The translations under genes were made by a program, and so were the position numbers. The notes under the pieces were generated by a model. The model worked only from the letters and a program-made list of their open reading frames with translations, did no database searches and was not told the origin of the DNA. Positions 36,380 to 45,159 of a stretch of 64,000 bases of DNA are shown in pieces. Origin of the DNA: an uncultured Mesonia sp. (GTDB lineage Bacteria > Bacteroidota > Bacteroidia > Flavobacteriales > Flavobacteriaceae); contig CANMOY010000005.1 of the NCBI GenBank assembly GCA_947499595.1, forward strand, positions 169,314 to 233,313, given 5' to 3'. Each line of letters starts with the position of its first letter. Position 1 is the stretch's first letter.

Positions 36380-37309
36380 TTATTCTTGAGGATTAAGTTT
36401 ATAAGTAAATCCTACTCCTAACACCTCTCTAATTTGAAATCCGCTTATAGCGTTATCATCATATATTGCTTGAAAAATAAAGCTGGTAGTTAAATAATCA
36501 TTGATTTTCATATTTAGCGTTGCAGTATAATCTAAATCAACGTTTTGAGGATCTTCTAAATAATTGGTATATAAGCTTAATATATTATCTAAACTTACAT
36601 TTTTAACCAACTCAAAACTAGCAAATGCATTTAAAGAAGCTCCAAATTCAAATCGAGTAGACTCTCCCTGGTCTACACCAAAATAGTCACCATCTGTGTA
36701 ACCTGCTACGCTGGTAAAAGCATCATCTACAAATATCAATCTTGCTGTTGCAGGAGCGATGTTCACTTTTATTTTGTCGCTTTTCTTCCATAACATACCT
36801 GGACCTGCTTGTAAATAACCTGGCGATAAAAAGTGAGTTGTTTCTGTTCGTACAGTTTCTACCCCAATTACATCATTGGTGATAGGCTCAATCACATCGG
36901 CTTCGCTATACTCATAGCCTTTTGCAAATTGGGTTCTAAAATTTAAAAAGAAGGAGTAATACCAGTTAGATTCTTGCAGTTGTTTACCCAATATCGAATT
37001 GATTTCAAGCCGATCATTTGTTTTACGCGTGAACTCTTGATCTTTGACCTTCGTTAAACCAAAATCAGCAATAAATTTATTATCCCAGGTAAGATCGCCT
37101 TTTTTATAGTTTAAATCGTAATTAAAATTAAGACTACCGGCATAGTTAGAAGTACCTCCTCCTTGCCATTCGGCATTGAAAGCAGCTTGATTAAATAGCA
37201 GTGATAATGTTCCTGTACCCAACCATCCTGATTGTTCTTGATTCTCTTCTTGGGCAAATCCCATTTGCGCAATTAGTAACAAAAGTAAAGTGATTGTAAT
37301 TTTTTTCAT
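36380..37309 (-). CDS. DUF3078 outer-membrane beta-barrel protein
   Basis: A 309-residue protein with a signal peptide (1-19, ending FAQ). The segment SLLFNQAAFNAEWQGGGTSNYAGSLNFNYDLNYKKGDLTWDNKF is characteristic of DUF3078. It continues as amphipathic beta strands to LGVGFTYKLNPQE. Its position after the DUF2480 gene at the end of the SUF region is typical of Flavobacteriia. Function unknown; it is probably an outer-membrane barrel. Confidence 0.88.
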   Translation of the reverse strand: MKKITITLLLLLIAQMGFAQEENQEQSGWLGTGTLSLLFNQAAFNAEWQGGGTSNYAGSLNFNYDLNYKKGDLTWDNKFIADFGLTKVKDQEFTRKTNDRLEINSILGKQLQESNWYYSFFLNFRTQFAKGYEYSEADVIEPITNDVIGVETVRTETTHFLSPGYLQAGPGMLWKKSDKIKVNIAPATARLIFVDDAFTSVAGYTDGDYFGVDQGESTRFEFGASLNAFASFELVKNVSLDNILSLYTNYLEDPQNVDLDYTATLNMKINDYLTTSFIFQAIYDDNAISGFQIREVLGVGFTYKLNPQE

Positions 37310-37381
37310 GAATTGATTTGTTATTTTTTATCAATCACAAAAATATAACAATCTAACTCATCGCCAACAATAGTTTAGTCA

Positions 37382-37894
37382 CTACTTTTTGCGTTTAAAC
37401 ATTGGCACGGCCGAACAAGCCTCACCATACATAATACTTTTAGCATAAGCTTGGAGTTTTTGAGCCAACAGCACATAAGCATTGGGTGGAATTTCACGTT
37501 TAGCGCAGCCTTTTATAATAACCGGCTTATCTTGATAAATGGAAGCATCAAAATCTCTAACTGCTTCAGTAAATAAGGTGTTTTCTAATGTAAACTCATC
37601 ACCTACTACTACTTTTTTGGCGAAACCACCTAATTGAAGACTTACAAACATAAAGGCCCACCCAGGCAAAATAGCATCTGTACTACAGTATAAATAAACA
37701 AAACTCCCTTGATATTTTTGCCAATCTTGACTATTTACGGCTTTACGGAAGTCTTTCTCACGTAATACTATACCTTCTAGTAACCATTGAGCCAAATCTA
37801 TACCTACTCGCGGACCAGGAAGGTAAAAATCTTCCAAATCTATGGTTACTAATGCACTATTCGCTACTCGGTTTATAATAGGCTGATCTTTCAT
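37382..37894 (-). CDS. DUF2480 family protein
   Basis: A 170-residue cytoplasmic protein beginning MKDQPIINRVANSALVTIDLEDF, with PGPRVGIDLAQWLLEGIVLREKDFR, the standard DUF2480 signature. A conserved CA(K)R near the C-terminus (GCAKREIPPNAY) supplies a Cys that could bind metal or a cluster, but this is only a guess. It is 8 nt downstream of the sufT-type gene in the SUF operon, a linkage conserved in Bacteroidota that implies a function in Fe-S biogenesis. Confidence 0.9.
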   Translation of the reverse strand: MKDQPIINRVANSALVTIDLEDFYLPGPRVGIDLAQWLLEGIVLREKDFRKAVNSQDWQKYQGSFVYLYCSTDAILPGWAFMFVSLQLGGFAKKVVVGDEFTLENTLFTEAVRDFDASIYQDKPVIIKGCAKREIPPNAYVLLAQKLQAYAKSIMYGEACSAVPMFKRKK

Positions 37895-37902
37895 GTCAAT
37901 AA

Positions 37903-38232
37903 TTAAAGCATACCAAGTTCAAGTTTGGCCTCTTCGCTCATCAAATCCTGGGACCACGGCGGGTCAAAAGTTATTTCTACTTCTGCATCTTTCACCAAGT
38001 CAATACTCTTAATTTTTTCTTCTACCTCTTGAGGTAAACTTTCTGCAACCGGACAATTAGGAGTGGTAAGTGTCATCAACACTTTAACTTCATAATCTTC
38101 ATTCACAAAAACGTCATAAATAAGTCCTAGTTCATAAATATCAACAGGTATTTCTGGGTCATAAATGGTCTTAATTACCTTTACAACTTTCTCACCCAGT
38201 TCATTTACATCTATATCTTCTAATTTACCCAT
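37903..38232 (-). CDS. sufT: SUF-associated MIP18/DUF59 Fe-S assembly protein
   Basis: A 109-residue DUF59 (MIP18) domain: VVKVIKTIYDPEIPVDIYELGLIYDV, then VLMTLTTPNCPVAESLPQEVE with the conserved Cys, and EITFDPPWSQDLMSEEAKLELGM. Such proteins (SufT, the CIA2-like family) help deliver Fe-S clusters to targets. It lies between sufE (4 nt) and the DUF2480 gene (8 nt). The symbol is given by family and operon position. Confidence 0.92.
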   Translation of the reverse strand: MGKLEDIDVNELGEKVVKVIKTIYDPEIPVDIYELGLIYDVFVNEDYEVKVLMTLTTPNCPVAESLPQEVEEKIKSIDLVKDAEVEITFDPPWSQDLMSEEAKLELGML

Positions 38233-38236
38233 AGTT

Positions 38237-38671
38237 TTAATTATTTGCTTTAGCTTGATAAGCTATTGCATACATTTTTAATTGTTTTATCATGCTAACC
38301 AAACCGTTTGCTCGGGTTGGAGATAAATGCTCTTTTAAACCAATTTCATCTATAAATTGGGTGTCTGCAGCTATAATATCCTCTGGTTTTTGATGCGAAA
38401 ATGAACGCACCAAAAGAGCTATAATACCTTTGGTAATTATAGCATCACTGTCGGCAGTAAATACCACTTGACCGTCTTGAAAGTCGGCATGGACCCATAC
38501 TTGACTTTGACAGCCTTTAATTTTGTAATCATCGGTTTTATATTGTTCTTCGATAAGTGGCAATGATTTTCCCAGCTCAATCATATATTCATAGCGCTGC
38601 ATCCAATCGTCGAACATAGAAAACTCATCTACTATTTCTTCTTGTATCTCTTTAATCGTATTCACAATCAA
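38237..38671 (-). CDS. sufE: Cysteine desulfuration protein SufE
   Basis: A 144-residue sulfur-acceptor protein. The active Cys54 is in KIKGCQSQVW, the canonical SufE loop. The N-terminal helices (EIVDEFSMFDDWMQRYEYMIELGKSLP) and GIIALLVRSFSHQKPEDI match the family. It takes persulfide from SufS and passes it to SufB. Its start codon overlaps the stop of the META-like lipoprotein gene by 4 bp. Confidence 0.96.
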   Translation of the reverse strand: MIVNTIKEIQEEIVDEFSMFDDWMQRYEYMIELGKSLPLIEEQYKTDDYKIKGCQSQVWVHADFQDGQVVFTADSDAIITKGIIALLVRSFSHQKPEDIIAADTQFIDEIGLKEHLSPTRANGLVSMIKQLKMYAIAYQAKANN

Positions 38672-39087
38672 TTCTTTTTTCCGCGCATTAATTCTTTCTT
38701 ATTCTCATCTTTCAAGATCAGCTGTTCACCATCGTAGGCATAAAACCGAACTTTCGCCAGTCTTTCTAAGTACTCTCTTTCTAGATCCTGGTCTTCGCAA
38801 GCTGCTTGAGTTACTCCTGCGGGTTTTACAAATATTCCAAAATCATCTTCTAATTTAAAGCTAGTAGTATATTTATTACAAACTACATTGCCCACCAATT
38901 GCATCTCTTCAAGCATAGCAATAAGGTTTATCTTTTTTGGTGTTACATCTTTATCGTCTATGTACTCAATATCATAGGCACCACTTTCAAGCTGCTTGAG
39001 CGCATCCATCTTTTGCTTATCGGATTGCTTTTCTTGGCAGCCCACAAACAATAGCAGTACCGTCATTAAACTTAGTATTCTTTTCAT
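38668..39087 (-). CDS. META (HslJ-like) domain lipoprotein inside the SUF operon
   Basis: A 139-residue protein with SPII lipobox LFVGC (Cys17). Residues 60-137 resemble a META/HslJ domain: VGNVVCNKYTTSFKLEDDF, the second Cys in TQAACEDQDLEREYLERLAKVRFY and a final DGEQLILKDENKKELM. The pattern is G-x-x-x-Cys-Asn, then T-x-x-x-Cys, then L-x-L. It is translationally coupled on both sides by 4-bp ATGA overlaps, to sufS upstream and sufE downstream. An envelope lipoprotein coupled this way to cytoplasmic Fe-S genes is unusual. META assignment is by eye; the link to metal stress is inference. Confidence 0.78.
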   Translation of the reverse strand: MKRILSLMTVLLLFVGCQEKQSDKQKMDALKQLESGAYDIEYIDDKDVTPKKINLIAMLEEMQLVGNVVCNKYTTSFKLEDDFGIFVKPAGVTQAACEDQDLEREYLERLAKVRFYAYDGEQLILKDENKKELMRGKKN

Positions 39088-40304
39088 GATAGCATTTCTT
39101 TAGCTTTTTTAACTGCCTGCACTAAGGCTTCTACTTCTTCAAAGGTGTTATAAAATGCGAATGAGGCTCTAACCGTACCCGGAATCTTGTAATAATCCAT
39201 AATAGGTTGAGCACAATGGTGCCCTGTTCTAACGGCAATACCCAATTTATCAACGATAGTACCTATATCATACGGATGTATTCCTTCTATATTAAATGAA
39301 ATTACCGAAGTTTTTTCTTTTGCCGTACCATAAATTTTAAGGCCATCAATTTCAAGTAAAGCTTGTGTTGCCTTTACTAATAAGTCATGCTCATATTGCG
39401 CTATAGCCTCAAAGCCAATTGTATTCATATAATCAATGGCGGCACCAAAGGCTATACCTCCACAAATATTTGGTGTACCGGCCTCAAATTTATGAGGTAA
39501 ACCAGCGTAAGTTGTTTGCTCAAAACTCACCTGGTCTATCATTTCTCCACCGCCTTGATAAGGGTGAAGTTTTTCTAACCAAGTTTTTTTACCAAATAAT
39601 ACCCCAACGCCCGTAGGACCGCACATTTTATGTGCAGAAACAACATAAAAATCTACGTCTAAGTCTTGAACATCGGCTTTGATATGGGGTGCAGCTTGGG
39701 CTCCATCTATTAAGACAGCGGCTCCCACCTTTTTTGCCTTTTCAATAATTTGTTTTATTGGATTAATGGTACCCAAAGCGTTTGAAATATGATTTACAAA
39801 AACCAATTTCGTATTGGCATTGACCAAATCCGCGTAAGCGTTCATATCTAATTCGCCATTAGGCAACATAGGAAGAACCCGCAATTTAGCCCCTGTTTCT
39901 TCACACATCATTTGCCACGGCACAATATTGGAATGATGCTCTAAAGCCGAAACAATAACCTCATCTCCTTTTTTCAATCGTTTTGAAAAACCGTGCGCCA
40001 CCAAATTGATTCCCTCGGTGGTTCCCGAAGTAAATATTATTTCTTCTCGATGTTTTGCATTAAAATGAACTCTAATTTTTTCCCGAGCAGCTTCATACGC
40101 ATCTGTGGCTTCTTGAGATAGCGTATGCACCCCCCTGTGGATATTGGCATTGTAAAGCGAGTAGTACTCTACTATACAATCTATTACCTGTTTAGGGGTT
40201 TGCGATGTGGCTGCATTATCAAGATACACCAAAGGTTTTCCATTTACCTTTCGCTGTAGGATTGGAAAATCTAGACGAATTTTATCTATGGGGAAATTTG
40301 TCAT
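39084..40304 (-). CDS. sufS: Cysteine desulfurase SufS
   Basis: A 406-residue PLP enzyme of class II cysteine desulfurases. It has YLDNAATSQTPKQV, TSGTTEGINLVAHG, LEHHSNIVPWQ, the PLP Lys in VVSAHKMCGPTGVG and the active Cys in TGHHCAQPIMDYY, followed by RASFAFYNTFEEVEALV. It supplies persulfide sulfur to SufE. It lies 3 nt downstream of sufD and overlaps the META-like lipoprotein start by 4 bp. Confidence 0.97.
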   Translation of the reverse strand: MTNFPIDKIRLDFPILQRKVNGKPLVYLDNAATSQTPKQVIDCIVEYYSLYNANIHRGVHTLSQEATDAYEAAREKIRVHFNAKHREEIIFTSGTTEGINLVAHGFSKRLKKGDEVIVSALEHHSNIVPWQMMCEETGAKLRVLPMLPNGELDMNAYADLVNANTKLVFVNHISNALGTINPIKQIIEKAKKVGAAVLIDGAQAAPHIKADVQDLDVDFYVVSAHKMCGPTGVGVLFGKKTWLEKLHPYQGGGEMIDQVSFEQTTYAGLPHKFEAGTPNICGGIAFGAAIDYMNTIGFEAIAQYEHDLLVKATQALLEIDGLKIYGTAKEKTSVISFNIEGIHPYDIGTIVDKLGIAVRTGHHCAQPIMDYYKIPGTVRASFAFYNTFEEVEALVQAVKKAKEMLS

Positions 40305-40307
40305 AAT

Positions 40308-41639
40308 TTATAAGTCAAAGCCTAAATTTACATTTAATTTATTGGCTATTAATTTATTAATCCGTTTTTTGATGGCTCCAATTTTTACACTTTCTAAGAC
40401 ATTGTTGGCAAATGCATAGGTTAATAAAGCACGAGCTTCTTTGGCCGGTATTCCTCTAGATTTAAGATAAAATAATGCTTCTTCATCTAATTGCCCAATG
40501 GTACAACCGTGACTACAAGCTACATCATCTGCAAAAATCTCCAATTGCGGTTTAGAGTTGATAGTGGCATCATCGTGGGCCAAAATATTGTTATTACTTT
40601 GGTAAGCGTTAATTTTCTGGGCAATCTTTTCAACCAAAACTTTACCATTAAATACGCCAACCGATTTTTCATCATATATACCTTTATAATCTTGATGACT
40701 CTCACAATTAGGTTGAGTATGGTGCACTAGGGTATTATGATCTACGTGTTGTTTACCTTCGATTAAAGTTACACCTTTAAGAATAGAGTTAGAGTGCTCT
40801 CCTTTTTGGTAAAACTCTAGGTTATTTCTAGTTAAAGCTCCTCCTAGCGAAAAGGTATGTACCGAGCAATGCGTTTCTGCCATTTGCTTGATAAAAGTGT
40901 TATCAATCAAAGAGGCATGGTGCGTATCGTTTTGAATTTTATAGAAATCAAGCATACCGCGTTTGTCCACAAAGATTTCTGTAACCGAATTGGTAAAAAC
41001 AGGATTTTCGGTTAAACTCTGGTGACGCTCAATAATTTCTACCTGGGCGTTCTCCCCTACCACAATTAAATTTCGGGGTTGAATCATAAGATTGTTTTCT
41101 TTACCCGTTGAGAAGTTGATAATTTGTATGGGTTTATCTGCTACGGTATTCTTAGGAATATTAATAAAGGCTCCTTGTCTGGCGAACGCAGTATTTAGGG
41201 CGTTTAAACCGGATTTTGGTGCAATTTTATTAAAGTATTTCTCAAGCAAATCGGCATATTTATCCTTCTCCATTGCCGAAGACATCAAACAAGCATCAAT
41301 CTTATCGTGTGTTGTGCTAGATAGTTGAGAAGCATACACGCCGTCAACAAACACAATGGTATACGTGTCAATCTCGTGTATAAAGTATTTTTTTACTTCT
41401 TTATAATCTAACGCATCTTCAACTTGAGCAAACAAATTATAGTCTTGCTTAAGTAATTTGTTTAAGGAGGTGTATTTCCAGGCTTCTTCTTTTTTCTTAG
41501 GAAAACCTAGTGTTTCAAAATCTTTTATTGCCTGAACCTTTACATCGTGAACCTGATCGGTAACTTGTAGATGGTCTTCATAGGCATAAAAAGAAGATAT
41601 TAATTTATCTTTTAAATCCATAAATCTTAATTCATTCAT
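40308..41639 (-). CDS. sufD: Fe-S cluster assembly protein SufD
   Basis: A 443-residue beta-helix scaffold of the SufBCD complex. It has KKKEEAWKYTSLNKLLKQDYN, LVHHTQPNCESHQDYKGIYDEKSVGVFNGKVLVEKIAQKINAYQSN and the C-terminal ADDVACSHGCTIGQLDEEALFYLKSRGIPAKEARALLTYAF, all SufD/SufB family hallmarks. An in-frame Met at 41621 (MDLKDKL) is an equally likely start. It lies 24 nt after sufC and 3 nt before sufS. Confidence 0.96.
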   Translation of the reverse strand: MNELRFMDLKDKLISSFYAYEDHLQVTDQVHDVKVQAIKDFETLGFPKKKEEAWKYTSLNKLLKQDYNLFAQVEDALDYKEVKKYFIHEIDTYTIVFVDGVYASQLSSTTHDKIDACLMSSAMEKDKYADLLEKYFNKIAPKSGLNALNTAFARQGAFINIPKNTVADKPIQIINFSTGKENNLMIQPRNLIVVGENAQVEIIERHQSLTENPVFTNSVTEIFVDKRGMLDFYKIQNDTHHASLIDNTFIKQMAETHCSVHTFSLGGALTRNNLEFYQKGEHSNSILKGVTLIEGKQHVDHNTLVHHTQPNCESHQDYKGIYDEKSVGVFNGKVLVEKIAQKINAYQSNNNILAHDDATINSKPQLEIFADDVACSHGCTIGQLDEEALFYLKSRGIPAKEARALLTYAFANNVLESVKIGAIKKRINKLIANKLNVNLGFDL

Positions 41640-41663
41640 TAATAATTCTTAAAAGCACTACGT

Positions 41664-42419
41664 TTAGGCCATTTTCATTTCTTCTTTGATCCAGTCGTAA
41701 CCGTGCTCCTCTAATTTATGTGCTAACTCTTTACCTCCAGACTTTACAATTTTCCCATCCATTAAAACATGAACAAAATCAGGAACTATATAATTTAATA
41801 AGCGTTGGTAGTGGGTGATTACCATAACCGCATTATCTTTAGTTTTTAATTTATTTACACCATTTGAAACAATACGCAACGCATCGATATCTAATCCTGA
41901 GTCGGTTTCATCAAGCATAGCAAATTTGGGCTCGAGCATTGCCATTTGAAAGATTTCATTTCTTTTTTTCTCTCCTCCCGAGAAGCCTTCATTTAAAGAA
42001 CGTGACAAAAATCCTCTCTTAATTTCGAGTAATTCAGATTTCTCTTTAATCTTTTTCAACATGTCTTTAGCCGGCATCTCTTCAAGACCTTGAGCTTTTC
42101 TTGTTTCGTTTATTGCCGTTTTAATAAAATTGGTCACCGAAACACCAGGGATTTCAACTGGATATTGGAAGGATAAAAACACTCCTTTTCGCGCACGCTC
42201 ATCGGCCTCTAGTTCTGATATCTCTTCGTTCTCTAAAATAATCTCACCCTCTGTTTGCTCGTACTCTTCTTTACCTGCAATAACAGAAGCCAATGTACTT
42301 TTACCCGAACCGTTTGGCCCCATTATAGCATGCACTTCACCTGCTTTAATCTCTAAATTAATCCCTTTTAAAATCTCCTTGCCCTCTACGTTGGCGTGTA
42401 AATTTTTTATCTTTAACAT
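41664..42419 (-). CDS. sufC: Fe-S cluster assembly ATPase SufC
   Basis: A 251-residue ABC ATPase. Walker A is GPNGSGKST (about residues 35-43), the signature motif is NEGFSGGEKKRNEIFQM and Walker B is FAMLDETDSGLDIDA, the SufC-specific version. It drives conformational change in SufBCD during cluster assembly. It begins 1 nt after the stop of the NlpE-like lipoprotein gene. Confidence 0.97.
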   Translation of the reverse strand: MLKIKNLHANVEGKEILKGINLEIKAGEVHAIMGPNGSGKSTLASVIAGKEEYEQTEGEIILENEEISELEADERARKGVFLSFQYPVEIPGVSVTNFIKTAINETRKAQGLEEMPAKDMLKKIKEKSELLEIKRGFLSRSLNEGFSGGEKKRNEIFQMAMLEPKFAMLDETDSGLDIDALRIVSNGVNKLKTKDNAVMVITHYQRLLNYIVPDFVHVLMDGKIVKSGGKELAHKLEEHGYDWIKEEMKMA

Positions 42420-42420
42420 A

Positions 42421-42819
42421 TTAATTTGCTTTAACTTTAATTACACCTTCTTGTGTAGGCGGTGATACCTTTATTATTTCTTTTATTTCTATAATTTGTT
42501 CCCAACCTCCTTTAACAGGATTTGGTTTTACGCTTGCTTTTACCTCAACAGGAATCATGTCAAATTCGTCGCGTTTTAGCACTTTTGCTTGTTTATCTAA
42601 TATATGCATCATGCTATCTTGCTCTACCGCATACAAAAAGCTTTCGCCTTTTAAAACAGCGGCCTCGTTTAAATAAATAAACTCTCCACTTAAGACAACT
42701 AATCCATCTTCTTGTTTTGTAGTTTTAGTTGGTTCAGCCTCTTTTTGGCCTTCTTTTTTATTATCGTTACAAGCAATTAACAAACTTGCCACTATAAAAA
42801 TAAGCGCTATTTTTCTCAT
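42421..42819 (-). CDS. Small lipoprotein (NlpE-C-like?) between sufB and sufC
   Basis: A 132-residue protein with SPII lipobox SLLIAC (Cys17), a charged linker (18-40), and a 90-residue C-terminal domain. That domain (LSGEFIYLNEAAVLKGESFLYAVEQDS, then VEVKASVKPNPVKGGWEQIIEIKEIIKV) looks like the OB-type C-terminal domain of NlpE copper-stress lipoproteins. The match is weak. It lies 9 nt after sufB and 1 nt before sufC, so it is cotranscribed with SUF. Function not known. Confidence 0.75.
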   Translation of the reverse strand: MRKIALIFIVASLLIACNDNKKEGQKEAEPTKTTKQEDGLVVLSGEFIYLNEAAVLKGESFLYAVEQDSMMHILDKQAKVLKRDEFDMIPVEVKASVKPNPVKGGWEQIIEIKEIIKVSPPTQEGVIKVKAN

Positions 42820-42828
42820 ATTTATTTT

Positions 42829-44277
42829 TTATCCTACAGAACCTTCTAAAGATATTTCTAGTAATTTTTGTGCTTCAACAGCGAACTCCATCGGTAGTTT
42901 GTTTAATACCTCTTTACTAAAACCATTTACTATTAGCGCTATGGCTTTTTCTGTATCTATACCCCGCTGGTTGCAATAAAAAATTTGATCTTCACCAATT
43001 TTACTTGTAGTTGCCTCGTGCTCTACTTGCGCCGATTTATTTTTGGTTTCTATATAGGGGAAAGTATGCGCTCCACACTCATTACCCATCAATAAAGAAT
43101 CACACTCTGAGAAGTTACGTGCATTTTCGGCTCTTTTGCTAATTTGCACCAAACCGCGGTAAGAATTTTGCGACTGACCAGCAGAAATTCCTTTTGAAAT
43201 GATGGTACTCTTGGTATTTTTACCTAAATGAATCATTTTTGTACCGGTATCAGCTTGTTGGTGGTTGTTGGTTACAGCAACCGAGTAAAACTCGCCTATA
43301 CTGTTATCTCCTTTTAATACACAGCTTGGGTATTTCCAAGTTACGGCACTCCCTGTCTCCACTTGAGTCCAGCTTATTTTGGCATTGGTTTCGCAAAGGC
43401 CTCGTTTGGTTACAAAATTAAACACCCCTCCTTTTCCTTCGGCATTACCAGGGTACCAATTTTGCACGGTGCTGTATTTAATTTCGGCATCGTCAAGCGC
43501 GATGAGTTCTACCACTGCGGCGTGTAACTGGTTTTCATCCCGTTGTGGCGCTGTACACCCTTCTAAGTAACTTACGTAACTTCCTTTGTCAGCAACCACC
43601 AAGGTGCGTTCAAATTGCCCTGTACCAGCCTGATTAATCCTGAAATAAGTAGAAAGTTCCATCGGACACTTTACCCCTTTAGGGATATAGCAAAAAGAAC
43701 CATCACTAAACACGGCTGAATTTAAGGCCGCATAAAAATTATCTTTTTTAGGCACCACCGTCCCGATGTATTTTCTTACTAATTCTGGGTGTTCTTGAAT
43801 CGCTTCAGACATAGAGCAAAATATAATACCCTTTTCGGCTAAAGTTTTCTTAAATGTAGTAGTTACCGAAACTGAATCCATTACAACGTCTACAGCTACA
43901 CCAGCCAATTTCTTTTGTTCATCAAGTGAAATACCTAGTTTTTTAAATGTATCTAATAGTTCAGGATCTACCTCATCTAAACTTTCGTACTTTGGCTTTT
44001 TATTGGGAGCCGAGTAATAAGAGATATTTTGAAAGTCAGGCTTTTCATATTTTACATTTGCCCATTCTGGCTCTTCCATTTCTTGCCAAATTCTAAAGGC
44101 TTCTAATCGCCACTCGGTCATCCATTCTGGCTCCTCTTTCTTTTTTGAAATGGCGCGTACTACGTCTTCGTTTAGTCCTACTGGAAATGTATCAGACTCA
44201 ATATCGGTGTAAAAACCATACTCATACTCTTTGGTTTTCAACTCTTCTCTTAAGTCGTCTTCGGTAAATTTATTCAT
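42829..44277 (-). CDS. sufB: Fe-S cluster assembly protein SufB
   Basis: A 482-residue scaffold protein. Motifs include [103 protein letters not shown] and a C-terminal [41 protein letters not shown]. Conserved Cys and His cluster ligands are present. It lies 220 nt downstream of the IscA/SufA-type gene and starts the tight SUF gene block. Confidence 0.97.
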   Translation of the reverse strand: MNKFTEDDLREELKTKEYEYGFYTDIESDTFPVGLNEDVVRAISKKKEEPEWMTEWRLEAFRIWQEMEEPEWANVKYEKPDFQNISYYSAPNKKPKYESLDEVDPELLDTFKKLGISLDEQKKLAGVAVDVVMDSVSVTTTFKKTLAEKGIIFCSMSEAIQEHPELVRKYIGTVVPKKDNFYAALNSAVFSDGSFCYIPKGVKCPMELSTYFRINQAGTGQFERTLVVADKGSYVSYLEGCTAPQRDENQLHAAVVELIALDDAEIKYSTVQNWYPGNAEGKGGVFNFVTKRGLCETNAKISWTQVETGSAVTWKYPSCVLKGDNSIGEFYSVAVTNNHQQADTGTKMIHLGKNTKSTIISKGISAGQSQNSYRGLVQISKRAENARNFSECDSLLMGNECGAHTFPYIETKNKSAQVEHEATTSKIGEDQIFYCNQRGIDTEKAIALIVNGFSKEVLNKLPMEFAVEAQKLLEISLEGSVG

Positions 44278-44497
44278 TTAATCACGTTTAAGGTTAATTC
44301 AGCTTCTGGCATTAAGTCTCAGGCATTTATTCATTTGTAACACTAAAAACCGTTATCCCAATGCTTCATTAACTTTTATTTTCAAAATTTGAAATTTTTT
44401 ATTTTTCTTCTGTGCCCTAAGGTCGTTTGGTTGACAAAAAGAAAACCATTTTGCGGCCCTTTATATTTGTCGTTTTTAAAAGCTTTTTTGCAACTAA

Positions 44498-44827
44498 TCA
44501 AAGCGAAAAAGACTCTCCGCAACCACAGGTGCGTTGTGCATTAGGATTATTAAAAACAAATCCTCTGCCGTTAAGTCCACCACTATACTCTAAGGTGGTA
44601 CCCAGCAAGTACAAAAAACTTTTTTTATCTACGATTAGCTTTACGCCATTATCTTCAAAAATCTTATCCTCGTCTTGCTTAGTTTTGTCAAATTTTAAGT
44701 CGTAAGAAAGACCAGAACACCCGCCGCTTTTTACTCCTACGCGCACAAAATCTTGTTGGGCATCAAAACCTTCTTCTGCCATTAATCCAGAAAGTTTTTG
44801 CCTAGCTTGTTCACTTACTTTTATCAT
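44498..44827 (-). CDS. sufA: HesB/IscA-type iron-sulfur carrier protein
   Basis: A 109-residue A-type carrier. Cluster-ligand cysteines are in VKSGGCSGLSYDL and the C-terminal RTCGCGESFSL. The start was set at the Met at 44827 (MIKVSEQARQKL) because a longer in-frame reading to 44866 would start upstream of the -7 box TATCTTTG at 44856-44863. The gap of 220 nt to sufB may mean separate regulation or a leader. The symbol is by operon context; the family cannot be split from iscA by sequence here. Confidence 0.93.
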   Translation of the reverse strand: MIKVSEQARQKLSGLMAEEGFDAQQDFVRVGVKSGGCSGLSYDLKFDKTKQDEDKIFEDNGVKLIVDKKSFLYLLGTTLEYSGGLNGRGFVFNNPNAQRTCGCGESFSL

Positions 44828-44855
44828 CTCAATTTTATTTAAACTATATTGCCCA

Positions 44856-44863
44856 CAAAGATA
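44856..44863 (-). promoter_or_regulatory. Putative -7 box (TATCTTTG) for the SUF operon
   Basis: TAnnTTTG match 28 nt before the IscA/SufA-type start codon. Probable first promoter of the whole SUF run; no clear -33 TTTG. It also decides the start codon choice. Confidence 0.55.
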
Positions 44864-45063
44864 CAATATAGCCTGCTTAATCCCATAGCGACTTCAGTTA
44901 TTTTATTTATTTAGGCATAGGTTTAAATTATAAGGCATAATCCCTTTCTATTTTATATTATATCTACCATAAACACCTAAAAATAAATAGTTTACAAATA
45001 GCAAGAAGCAGCATAGGATTGAACAGCAAGTGCCAGGCATCCTTTTTAAATTTTAAATCTAGA

Positions 45064-45083
45064 ATCGCTTCCGCGGAAGCGAT
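45064..45083. repeat. Perfect 20-bp palindrome centred on CCGCGG
   Basis: ATCGCTTCCG followed by CGGAAGCGAT: each half is the exact reverse complement of the other. Its GC content is much higher than the flanks. It lies in the gap between the SUF promoter and thiL, with no T-run, so it is not an ordinary terminator. Confidence 0.7.
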
Positions 45084-45091
45084 AAATTTTT

Positions 45092-45112
45092 ACTAACATG
45101 CCTCCTGTTAGT
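45092..45112. repeat. Short inverted repeat upstream of thiL
   Basis: ACTAACA (45092-45098) and TGTTAGT (45106-45112), 7-nt spacer, 12 nt upstream of the thiL -7 box. It could be an operator for a dimeric regulator. Apart from this, the palindrome before it and the two -7 boxes, the 332-nt gap 44828-45159 shows nothing. Confidence 0.4.
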
Positions 45113-45123
45113 CATTATTCTAC

Positions 45124-45131
45124 TAATTTTG
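45124..45131 (+). promoter_or_regulatory. Putative -7 box (TAATTTTG) for thiL
   Basis: TAnnTTTG match 28 nt upstream of the ATG at 45160. Confidence 0.5.
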
Positions 45132-45159
45132 CATTTTATAAATATTGGAAAATTCACTT

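Noticed and set aside
44828..44866. Longer start for the IscA/SufA-type protein
   Set aside because: The extension lies at or before the -7 box and does not match the family's N-terminus.
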